Positions 9,480 through 17,828 of a DNA stretch of 64,000 nt are shown here, piece by piece. Made by a program: the position numbers and the translations under genes. The notes under the pieces are model-generated. The model was not told the DNA's origin, ran no database searches, and saw nothing but the letters and a program-made list of their open reading frames with translations. Each line of letters starts with the position of its first letter. Position 1 is the stretch's first letter. Origin of the DNA: DASTFP01 sp963816855 (GTDB lineage: Bacteria; Verrucomicrobiota; Verrucomicrobiia; Chthoniobacterales; Terrimicrobiaceae); assembly GCA_963816855.1 (NCBI GenBank), contig CAWFMA010000040.1, positions 11,319 through 75,318 of the forward strand. The letters run 5' to 3'.

Positions 9480-10547
9480 TCACTGGCGCCGGCTGTGCAT
9501 GTAGACGCTGAGCCGATCCAGGGAGACCGCCACGATGATCGCCAGCCCAATGATGATCAGCCGGTATTCCTGCGCCAGGCGCATGATGATGATCCCATTC
9601 TCGATCAACGCGATCACCAGGGTCCCCAGCAACGCCCCGATCGCGCTCCCCCGGCCTCCCGTCAGACTCGCTCCCCCGACCACCGCCGCCGCAATCACCG
9701 TCAGCTCATACCCGGTCCCCGTGCTCGTCGACGCCGTCCCAAAGCGCCCCAGCGACACCATCCCTCCCACTCCTGCCGCCAACCCCGCCAACGCATAGGT
9801 GCGCAACTTGATCCACCCCACCCGCAGCCCGCTGAAACGCGCCGCCTCCTCGTTGCCCCCGATCACATAGGTCTCCCGCCCTGCCACCATCATCCGCAAA
9901 TAAAACCACCCGGCCCCAACGCAGATCAGCATGATGATCAAGGGCATCGGCTGCAACCCGAACATCTCGATCCGCATGAACTCCGTGGTGAACGACGCCG
10001 GCAGTTGCTTGCCCGCCGCCGGCAACGTCTTCTGCGGCGGCAGCACGTTGGCCAGCCCCCGAAATATGCTCATCGTCCCCAGGGTCACGATAAAGGGGTG
10101 CAAATTTAAACTCACGATCAGCCCCCCGTTGATCAACCCGCACAATAACCCGATCCCCAAGGGCACCAAAATAGCGATCGGCAACACCACCAGCGCCGAA
10201 CTCTCCACCCCAAAATTCTGCAGCGCCGCCGCACCCCCCAGCGCCGCCAGCGCCATGACCGAGCCCACCGAGATGTCGATCCCCCCGGTGATGATCACAA
10301 TCGTCACCCCAATCGCCATGATCGCGTAATAGGACATCGGCGTCGCGATCCCGTCGATCAGGTTGTCGAAATTTAAAAACGTGTTCGGCCGACCGCCACT
10401 CGCATCATACCACCCATACAGCGCCAGGATCCCCCCAAGGATCAACACCACCACGATCAATCCCAACTCCTGCGCAATCGAGCGCCGCGCCTTCACCTTA
10501 CTCGGGGCGCTCGAAGCTTGCGGAACGGCAGACTCGCTCGTGGACAT
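9480..10547 (-). CDS. Sugar ABC transporter permease (RbsC-like)
   Basis: About 355 residues after choosing MSTSESAVPQASS (ATG at 10547) as the start; an in-frame upstream extension to 10607 is polar and has no support. It has roughly ten hydrophobic helices and the BPD_transp_2 signature (GGIDISVGSVMALAALGG and GFVVGLNL-like helices; here GLINGGLIVSLNLHPFIVTL). It forms the membrane channel of the CUT2 importer encoded with the downstream binding protein and ATPase. Codon use is strongly G/C-ending, as in its two partners. Confidence 0.95.
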   Translation of the reverse strand: MSTSESAVPQASSAPSKVKARRSIAQELGLIVVVLILGGILALYGWYDASGGRPNTFLNFDNLIDGIATPMSYYAIMAIGVTIVIITGGIDISVGSVMALAALGGAAALQNFGVESSALVVLPIAILVPLGIGLLCGLINGGLIVSLNLHPFIVTLGTMSIFRGLANVLPPQKTLPAAGKQLPASFTTEFMRIEMFGLQPMPLIIMLICVGAGWFYLRMMVAGRETYVIGGNEEAARFSGLRVGWIKLRTYALAGLAAGVGGMVSLGRFGTASTSTGTGYELTVIAAAVVGGASLTGGRGSAIGALLGTLVIALIENGIIIMRLAQEYRLIIIGLAIIVAVSLDRLSVYMHSRRQ

Positions 10548-10613
10548 TTCTTTTCTCAGGGGGACCAGCTTGCCCTCGGATTCTTCCCATTTTCCTCCCC
10601 CTGGCAAGCCAAA

Positions 10614-11516
10614 TCAATGGCCCCTAACTTGCGCGCCGAGTTCCCGCGCGTGCCAGGCGGCCCCGTAGGTGCCGGCCCATTCGCCGAGAGCGGCAGGAAC
10701 GATATCCACCTTGCGGTCCGCGGGCCTCCATTCGGTCTCCTCAACAAAGTCCCTCAGCGGGTTGAAAAGCAGGGGTCCAGCCTTGGTAATACCCCCTCCG
10801 ATGATCACGCGCTCCGGATCGAGAATATTGATGAAAGAAGTTATCGCCCGGGCCAGGACTTTCAGGGATTTCTGCCAGATCTCGGTAGCCTCGGCATCGC
10901 CGGCGGAATGCGCTTCCACGAGTTGCCGGGTTGACGAGAAGCGGCCGCGGCTCCGGATACCCACCGTGTAGTCGCCCATCGCGGCTTCGAGCGATCCGGG
11001 CGTGCCGAAAATGCTTCGCTCGGTGGTTTCGGTGACCGACACGTGGCCGAGATGTCCCGCTCGGCCGAAAGAGCCCTTCAATAGCCGGCCGTCACTAAGG
11101 ATGGCACCGCCGACGCCAGTGCCGAGCGTCAGCAGAATGGCGTCGCGCGCTCCCTTCGCCGCGCCTTGCCACACTTCGCCGAGGAGCGCTGCGTGGGCGT
11201 CGTTGAGCACGGGCATTTCGCGCTTAAGAAATTTGCCCCAATCAAAACCCTCGATCCCATGCATCTTTCCTGGTTGGTAGGCGATCGACCGGCCATCTCT
11301 GGCGGCGACGCCAGGTGCGGCGATTCCCACCCGGCTTCCGGGCGTGACCCCGATCTCGTCTAGCATCTCGCGAACCGTCTGGGCAAAGGAAGGCACCCCT
11401 TTCGTTGGCCGGTCACCGGTTTCGCGTGTCCACTGGCCTTCCAACCCTCCGTCGAAAGAAAATGCGCCCAATTTGATTTGAGTCCCGCCGATGTCGATGC
11501 CTATGAGTTCGTTCAT
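10614..11516 (-). CDS. ROK family sugar kinase or regulator-derived protein
   Basis: A 300-residue ROK protein: ATP-binding GIDIGGTQIKLGAF at the N-terminus, catalytic-loop region LNDAHAALLGE, LTLGTGVGGAIL and a C-terminal VIIGGGITKAG. It has no DNA-binding domain, so it is probably a sugar kinase that phosphorylates the imported sugar. Unusually, the zinc-binding cysteine cluster that follows GHxGH in most ROK proteins is missing: here GHLGHVSVTETTERS is followed by FGTPGSLE with no cysteines. It is the promoter-proximal gene of the operon, with the permease 66 bases downstream. The divergent gene is the DUF4432 epimerase. Confidence 0.88.
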   Translation of the reverse strand: MNELIGIDIGGTQIKLGAFSFDGGLEGQWTRETGDRPTKGVPSFAQTVREMLDEIGVTPGSRVGIAAPGVAARDGRSIAYQPGKMHGIEGFDWGKFLKREMPVLNDAHAALLGEVWQGAAKGARDAILLTLGTGVGGAILSDGRLLKGSFGRAGHLGHVSVTETTERSIFGTPGSLEAAMGDYTVGIRSRGRFSSTRQLVEAHSAGDAEATEIWQKSLKVLARAITSFINILDPERVIIGGGITKAGPLLFNPLRDFVEETEWRPADRKVDIVPAALGEWAGTYGAAWHARELGAQVRGH

Positions 11517-11861
11517 GTGCGTTGTTGGCCAGCGATCCTGTCATTCTTGTGGTAAGTCGCGGAGGCGACAATGCGGAAAATTGCGGATTGCCAATTTGCA
11601 GCGCCAAGTCTGTCGGAAGAAATGCCGACGCTGTATCGGCGGGCACTCCAAGGTTTACAGAAGCTCAGCTTTGCGTTTATCCTCCGCGTTTATGGCTACC
11701 CCGGCCGCTCTTTCCGCGTCTTCGTCTCGCCCAGTTTTTTTGAGCGTTCGCCGGAGATCTGACCGGCGCGAAAGCGACGGCTCGGAAGCCCGCTTCCACT
11801 GCGGTCTTCAGCGGCGCGCGAGAAGGGCACTTCCTTCGGGACGTGGCGGGAAGGACGGCCG
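11517..11861. promoter_or_regulatory. Divergent intergenic region between ROK and epimerase genes
   Basis: This 345-base region separates two divergently transcribed sugar genes and should hold both promoters. Short open frames are present but none has coding character. No strong sigma-70 hexamer pair or clean operator palindrome could be picked by eye. The role is inferred from gene orientation only. Confidence 0.4.
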
Positions 11862-13118
11862 GTGCCGTGCCAAGACGAGACTCCAGCTCCCATGACCAGC
11901 GAACCTTCTCCCTTTGAGCCTGGCAGCGGAATGTCAGGAAGGCCGTTCAGAAAGATCCTGACCAGCGTGACGGATAACATCCATCTTGAGGCTTGGGAAG
12001 CCGAATCGGAGGCAATCGCTCCCGGCGACTCGAAGTGGTCGGTAAGGAAGGTTGCTCTGCGCGGCGGAAAGCAGGACGGCGTGGACGTGATCATCGTCGA
12101 CAATGGCCGCCTAAAGTTCACCGTCTGCCCGACCCGGGGAATGGGTATGTTGTCGGCCGCCTTGGGCGACGTCCGCTTGGGCTGGAACTCGCCGGTAAAA
12201 GAAATCGTGCATCCCAGGCTGATCAATCTTGAGAGCCGCGGCGGCCTTGGCTGGCTTGAGGGTTTTAACGAGTGGATGGTGCGCTGCGGGTTGGAAAGCA
12301 ACGGCCATCCGGGCGTCGACCGATTCATCAGCAATGTCGGCGAAGAAGCGACCATGGCGCTGACCCTGCACGGAAAGATAGCAAATATCCCGGCCAGCGA
12401 GGTGGAGGTGGCGGTGGATGAGAAACCGCCGCACCGAATCACGGTCCGGGGACGAGTGGACGAGCGGATGTTTTACGGCCCGAAGCTCCAGTTGCAAACG
12501 GAGATCTCCACAGTTCCGGGTTCAAACAGTTTTGAAATTTCAGACTCGGTCTCCAACTGCGGTTCCAGCGAGCAGGAGTTTCAAATCCTCTATCACGCAA
12601 ACTACGGGCCACCCCTGCTCGAGGAGGGATCTAGTTTTGTTGCGGCCGTCGAAAGAGTGACCCCGTTCAACCACCACGCCGCCAAAGATGTCGCGCGTTT
12701 CGCGCACTATCAGGGTCCCCGGTTGGGCTTTGTGGAGCAGGTATATTGCATTTATCCCAAGCCAGATCCCGAAGGCCGGGCTCTGATGATGCTCCAAAAC
12801 AAGGCGGGCGATCGGGCCGTTTCAATGGTTTTTTCGGTGTCGGAGCTTCCTTTCGTGACCTTGTGGAAAAACACGAACGCGGAAGGCGAGGGCTATGTGA
12901 CTGGCCTCGAGCCCGGTACCGGATTTCCCAACAACCGGCGGATCGAACGGAAGTTCGGGCGGGTTCCCAAACTTGCGCCCGGTGCGGTTTTCCGGGCGAA
13001 GATCGACTTTACGATCCATGTCTCGAAGGACGAGGTTGGCGAGGTTGCCGAACGCATTGCCAGGCTTCAAGCGGGAGTCGAGCCTGTTTTGGACGATCGC
13101 CCGGAAGATAAGGACTAA
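11862..13118 (+). CDS. DUF4432 family aldose epimerase-like protein
   Basis: A 418-residue protein of the galactose-mutarotase-like fold, DUF4432 type. Typical features are VDNGRLKFTVCPTRGMGM, GLGWLEGFNEWMVRCGLESN, the LHGKIANIPA strand and a beta-rich C-terminal half with YHANYGPPLL. Family members are thought to interconvert sugar anomers or act on sugar derivatives; activity here is unproven. The GTG at 11862 has AAGGA six bases upstream and is favoured; an ATG at 11892 is the alternative. It faces the sugar uptake operon divergently, which supports a role in the same catabolic scheme. Confidence 0.82.
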   Translation: MPCQDETPAPMTSEPSPFEPGSGMSGRPFRKILTSVTDNIHLEAWEAESEAIAPGDSKWSVRKVALRGGKQDGVDVIIVDNGRLKFTVCPTRGMGMLSAALGDVRLGWNSPVKEIVHPRLINLESRGGLGWLEGFNEWMVRCGLESNGHPGVDRFISNVGEEATMALTLHGKIANIPASEVEVAVDEKPPHRITVRGRVDERMFYGPKLQLQTEISTVPGSNSFEISDSVSNCGSSEQEFQILYHANYGPPLLEEGSSFVAAVERVTPFNHHAAKDVARFAHYQGPRLGFVEQVYCIYPKPDPEGRALMMLQNKAGDRAVSMVFSVSELPFVTLWKNTNAEGEGYVTGLEPGTGFPNNRRIERKFGRVPKLAPGAVFRAKIDFTIHVSKDEVGEVAERIARLQAGVEPVLDDRPEDKD

Positions 13119-13340
13119 GCAGGAAGGACCACCCCCGAAGGTGACCGAAACCGATCGACGGTGCTCGCCGCGGCCGGCGAGCCGTGGCGAGTTCTGCTCA
13201 GGAATCGCCGTCGTCGCGGTGAGGCATACAACCTGATGTTTGCGTTGCTTCGGGAACGTCGATAACTGGCCGAGAGAAAATTATGCAGACGAAAGAGGAG
13301 TCTCCGCAGCGACAGCCGAGGGGCATTCGAAACCGAAAAC

Positions 13341-14294
13341 ATGGTCTGGACCCGGATCTATTACGGCCGGGAGGTGATGGAACGAATCATCGACACCATC
13401 GATGTGAAGCGTGCTCTGCATGAGCGATTTTTCGTCCGCTACACCCTGAGGGCCGCCATGGCGGGCGTGATCATTTGCCTGATGTACATCTTTGTGTATC
13501 AGATCAAAACTGATCTCGGCCCGGACTTTAATTCCGGCCTCAGCAAATACCTGGTCAGCGTGAGTTTCAGCATCGCCCTGGTGTTCATTTACTTCACCAA
13601 CTCGGAATTGCTCACCAGCAACTTCATGTACTTCACCGTGGGACGTCACTACGACAAGGTGACCTGGGGCGACACATTCAAAATCTGGGGAATGTGCCTG
13701 ATCGGCAACCTTCTCGGCATTCTGGTCGTGGCGGTTCTGGTGTGGAGCTGCGACATGCTTAGCGTGGGAGTCGTGGATAACCTGGTGCACACGGTTAACG
13801 ACAAGACGGTGAACAGCGGCATCTGGCTCATCTTCGTCAAAGCCATGTTCGCTAACTATTTCATCAATGTCTCGGTGATCGTCGCCATGCAGCTAACCGA
13901 ATACCTGGCGAAAACGGCGGTGTTGATGATGGGCGTCTCCATCTTTGCTTATATGGGATATGAGCACGTCGTCGCCAACTCCGCCTTGTTCGCCATGGCC
14001 TTGTTGGAACGACCGGAAAGCGTGAACTTGTGGCAAGTCGGAAAGAATTTTCTTTTTTCTCTTGTCGGCAACTATGTCGGCGGCGGCCTCGCCGTCGGCA
14101 TGTTCTACGCCTACCTGAATGACCAACGGCGCGATGGTCTCCGGGCAAGCGCAGCCCACCGCTCCAAGAATCCAAAGCGAAGGCGACCATTGAACGTTGG
14201 CGGAACCGCGAGATCAACTGCCGGCACGGTAGCCCGGCCGGATTTGAAGGGACCTCAAATCAGCTCGTTGACGATATTTTCGAAAAGTTCCTGA
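13341..14294 (+). CDS. Formate/nitrite transporter family channel
   Basis: A 317-residue membrane protein with six hydrophobic helices and the FNT (FocA/NirC) signature: AMAGVIICLMYIF for helix 1, the ELLTSNFMYF loop, and YMGYEHVVANSALFAMAL containing the conserved histidine of the substrate pathway. It conducts small monocarboxylates, nitrite or hydrosulfide. The last 60 residues after helix 6 are polar, Arg/Pro-rich and unlike the family, and the 3' end overlaps the convergent xylA gene by 40 bases, so the tail may reflect loss of an earlier stop. Start ATG at 13341; a second at 13377 is possible. Confidence 0.85.
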   Translation: MVWTRIYYGREVMERIIDTIDVKRALHERFFVRYTLRAAMAGVIICLMYIFVYQIKTDLGPDFNSGLSKYLVSVSFSIALVFIYFTNSELLTSNFMYFTVGRHYDKVTWGDTFKIWGMCLIGNLLGILVVAVLVWSCDMLSVGVVDNLVHTVNDKTVNSGIWLIFVKAMFANYFINVSVIVAMQLTEYLAKTAVLMMGVSIFAYMGYEHVVANSALFAMALLERPESVNLWQVGKNFLFSLVGNYVGGGLAVGMFYAYLNDQRRDGLRASAAHRSKNPKRRRPLNVGGTARSTAGTVARPDLKGPQISSLTIFSKSS

Positions 14295-15568
14295 CGCCCG
14301 CTTCCGTGCTGGACGGGATCGGGGTGATCCAGGGCGTATTTTTCAAGGGATGTGAAGTCCTCCTTGCCCGCCTCGATGGAAGCGCCGATTCCGGCATCCC
14401 AGGAAGCATAACGGTTCTTGAGCAACTCGGCCAGGCGGCCATCGGCGCGGATTGCCGCGGCGACCTTCAAGCCGCGGGCGAAGGCGTCCATTCCTCCGAT
14501 GTGCGCATAGAAAAGATCGACCGGCTCAAAGCTTTCACGCCTTACCTTTGCGTCGAAGTTGAGTCCCCCGGTCGTCAGGCCGCCCATTTTCAAGACCGTT
14601 AGCATAATCTGAGTTGTCAGGTAGATGCTGCTGGGAAACTGATCGGTGTCCCATCCGATGAGCTCGTCCCCAGTATTGGCGTCCACGGTGCCAAGTGCTC
14701 CCGCGGCGGCCGCCACTTCGCACTCATGGTGCATCGTGTGGCCGGCCAGAGTTGCGTGATTCGTCTCGAGATTGAGCTTGAAGTGCTCGAGCAGACCATA
14801 TTCGCGCAGAAAGTTCAGACAAGCGGCCGCATCGGAATCGTATTGATGCTTGGTCGGTTCCTTGGGCTTCGGTTCGATGTAAAACGGCCCTTTGAAGCCA
14901 ATCTTCTTCTTATAGTCGACGGCCATGTGCAGAAACTTTGCGAGATGCTCGACCTCTCTTTTGAGGTCCGTGTTCCAAAGACTCGAGTAGCCTTCGCGGC
15001 CTCCCCAAAAAACATAGCCCTCGCCACCCAATTCGTGCGTCACTTCCAAGGCTTTCTTGACCTGCGCTGCCGCATAAGCAAAGACGTCGGCATTGGGACT
15101 GGTAGAAGCTCCATGGCAGAAACGTGGATTGGTAAACAGGGAGGCAGTGCCCCAAAGGAGTTTGATTCCGGTCCGCTGCTGCTCTTCCTTCAGCACCTTC
15201 ACGACCGCATCGAGATTGCGGTTCGACTCCGCGAGGCTCGCCCCCTCCGGCGCAACATCCCGATCGTGAAATGCGTAGAAGGGCGCCCCCAGCTTCTCGA
15301 TGAATTCGAACGCGACGTGCGCCCGATTGGTTGCATTCTCCACCGAGTTTGAACCGTCGTCCCAGGGGCGGATCGCGGTTCCGGGACCAAACGGGTCACT
15401 CAAGACGTTCCGGAAGGTATGCCAGTAAACGACGGAGAACCGAAGATGATCGGCCATCGTCTTGCCCTCGACGAGTTCGCTGGCATTGTACTGTTTGAAG
15501 GCGAGGGGATTCTTGGAAGTTGGACCTTCGTAAGGGATCTTGCTGATTTCTGGGAATGCGGGATTCAT
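14255..15568 (-). CDS. xylA: Xylose isomerase
   Basis: A 437-residue group II xylose isomerase. Recognisable blocks are VVYWHTFRNVLSDPFGPGT, FHDRDVAPEGASL (catalytic His and adjacent Asp), GYVFWGGREGYSSL and FYIEPKPKEPTKHQ with metal-ligand glutamate, then LNLETNHATLAGHT. It converts D-xylose to D-xylulose in the cytoplasm. ATG at 15568 is chosen over a TTG at 15577. No xylulokinase gene is adjacent, although the region is rich in sugar genes. The stop overlaps the end of the convergent channel gene. Confidence 0.96.
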   Translation of the reverse strand: MNPAFPEISKIPYEGPTSKNPLAFKQYNASELVEGKTMADHLRFSVVYWHTFRNVLSDPFGPGTAIRPWDDGSNSVENATNRAHVAFEFIEKLGAPFYAFHDRDVAPEGASLAESNRNLDAVVKVLKEEQQRTGIKLLWGTASLFTNPRFCHGASTSPNADVFAYAAAQVKKALEVTHELGGEGYVFWGGREGYSSLWNTDLKREVEHLAKFLHMAVDYKKKIGFKGPFYIEPKPKEPTKHQYDSDAAACLNFLREYGLLEHFKLNLETNHATLAGHTMHHECEVAAAAGALGTVDANTGDELIGWDTDQFPSSIYLTTQIMLTVLKMGGLTTGGLNFDAKVRRESFEPVDLFYAHIGGMDAFARGLKVAAAIRADGRLAELLKNRYASWDAGIGASIEAGKEDFTSLEKYALDHPDPVQHGSGRQELFENIVNELI

Positions 15569-15835
15569 AAGCGTCAAAGCCGATTGTCTCGCGAAATCGG
15601 GTGGAACGAAAGCAATTAGGCTGAATCGCGCCGCTTTTTTCAGCAGCGTCTTCCAGCTGTCACTGACTGGACGAGGCCAGATGGTCGGCCAACATCTTCG
15701 CGCGTATTACCGGGCTCATATCACGCAATCGCGAGTACAGACTATTGACTTGGCAAACTCAAGCTTGCTCCGCTTGGTCAGGAAGGATGATTTCTTGCCT
15801 CCGGAAATCTCCCAAGCGGCTACGATCCGCCCGCT

Positions 15836-17617
15836 CTAAAACGAGAGGCGAAAGCCCGCGGAGACGTTGTTGGAGAGGTAGTTGGTGCGGAAAAGTTCGC
15901 CGTCGTAGTAGGCGTAGGTGCTCAGGCGGTCGTTCCAATGAATGGCAAAGCCCGCTCCCACCAGCATGCTGTCGCGCCCGATCTCCGGTCCGTTGACCGT
16001 GAAGCTGTTGCCCGCCCCGCTCGCAAAGCTTGACACCAGCGCGTAGTCGGTGTCCCCAAATTCATGCTGCCAGGCAAGCCGAAGCTCCGGCACAAGATGA
16101 ATGGGGCCTATCTTCCAGTCATAGGAGCTCTTCATGCCAAAGGCGGTGCGAAAGGAGTCCGCGTGCTGGGCCGGATAGGAGAGCGGGGCGAGCGATCCGC
16201 TCTCGGTAAAGTCTCCAAAGCCCACAAGGGTATACTGAAAGCTCGCTGTCGGCCCAATGCTGAAGCCCCCTTTCTTCCAGTCGTAGCCCCCTGCTACCAG
16301 CACGTTGAGATCGCCCCCTGTCGTGCGCCCCCTGGCCGTTCCCTCAAGAGCCGTGCGGTTCGTGTCATACCCGTTCAGACCCCCGATGACCGCCGTGTCC
16401 CGGTAGAACCCGCTTCCAAAAGCAGTGGCGTACACTCCGAGCTTTCCCCCGTTCGCCGTGATGCTGCTCTCGTTAACCAGATTCGCGGCGGTGTAGGCGT
16501 AGCCCCCCGTCAGTCCTACGGCAAAGTGGGTCCCAATGCGGTAATCCACTCCCATGGTGAAGCCTCCGGTGAACTCCCCGCCACTTCGATGCGCAAGGTG
16601 CCGCTCGCGTTCTGCGTATAGTCGCCGTTGACGGTAAGCGTTCCGATTGACGTACCAGGAGAAACCGTCCCGGTATTGATCACGTTCCCGTTCACCAAAC
16701 CCCTGCCTTGGAGCAATCCCGCATTGGCAACATTACCGTTGACCGTGCCAAAAACCGTTAGCTGGGAACTCTGCCCGACATTGACATTTGGAGTTGTCAA
16801 CGCCCCGTTTATGACTGCCTGGACACTCGCACTAAGGTTCACGCTGTCATTGACGGTAAACTGGCTATTGACCACAAAGCCGCTGCTATTGATGTTCGCC
16901 GCGCCAGGCACGTTGAAGTTGGCGTTTGCAATCAGCACCCCTCCCCCTCCCAGATTGAAGTCCCCAATGGTCTGAACCATCCCGCCGTTCACCGTTGCCG
17001 TGCCAGGAAGGACAGTCCAGTTGCCGTTCACACTGAGTACGTCCTGAACTTGCAGCGTTGTTCCGTTTCCAAATGTCACCGGCCCGGTACCCCGGGGCGG
17101 AGACGTTCTGCGTCAAGATTGTCCCTCCGAGCAGATTGGTTCCGCCGGAATAGGTGTTACTGCCTGAGAGCGTGAGCGTGCCGGTGCCGATTTTTGTAAG
17201 CGAACCAGGATTGATGATGTTACCCGAGATGCTCGCATCGAAACCGTTTGTATCGATCGTTCCCCCTTGGCCGCTGAAATTATTGCTAACGTATGCGTAT
17301 CGGCCATCTGGAGTAACGGCTACGCCGGCGGGCAGAAATCCAACCGGGATGGGCGCTCCAACAAGTTGGTTCGTTGCGGTGTCGATTACAAAGACCCGAC
17401 CTTGATTCGCAGTAAACGGATTGAAACCAGTAACGGAAGCGTCAGGAATATAGCCGTATACCTGGATTTGCGCGCGGCAGAAAACTGTTGCCGAGACGAG
17501 AATCCCAAGGATAAGAATGAACACCCATTCGGAATCGCTCGACCAACCGCTGCACCGTCGGGCGTTCGTTGTGAGGAGGCCGGTTTCGGATGGAAAAAAA
17601 GCCGTTCGGTCTTTCAT
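15836..17617 (-). pseudogene. Autotransporter with passenger repeats, broken by deletions and frameshifts
   Basis: Three overlapping frames make one damaged gene. 17617-17110 encodes a signal peptide, one YVTN-type propeller blade (RVFVIDTATNQLVGAPIPVG, VAVTPDGRYAYVSNN) and then abruptly an autotransporter-associated beta-strand repeat (LTKIGTGTLTLSGSNTYSGG). After a frameshift near 17095, at a C4G4 run, the passenger continues (VNGNVINTGTVSPGTSIGTL). After a second shift near 16575, at a G run, the outer-membrane beta-domain follows (FTMGVDYRIGTHFAVG) and ends AGFRLSF with the expected terminal Phe. Propeller and barrel are both shorter than usual. Either a decayed surface protein or a collapsed, mis-assembled repeat gene. 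Confidence 0.8.
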
Positions 17618-17828
17618 AAATTCGTTTCTGGGTTTTGCCGATTCAGTGAAAGCAAATGCATTATTTTTCGAGGCCGAATGGTCCTAATAGGAAATCTAAG
17701 TGCCTATTTGCCACAGCGGATGGGACGTTTGATCGGTACGGAGCAGTTCGCGCATCTACGCCACGTAATTCGAAAACTGGCCGCGTTTCTTGTGCGCGAA
17801 AACGGCTTGCACGCGGCGTCTGAACTTT

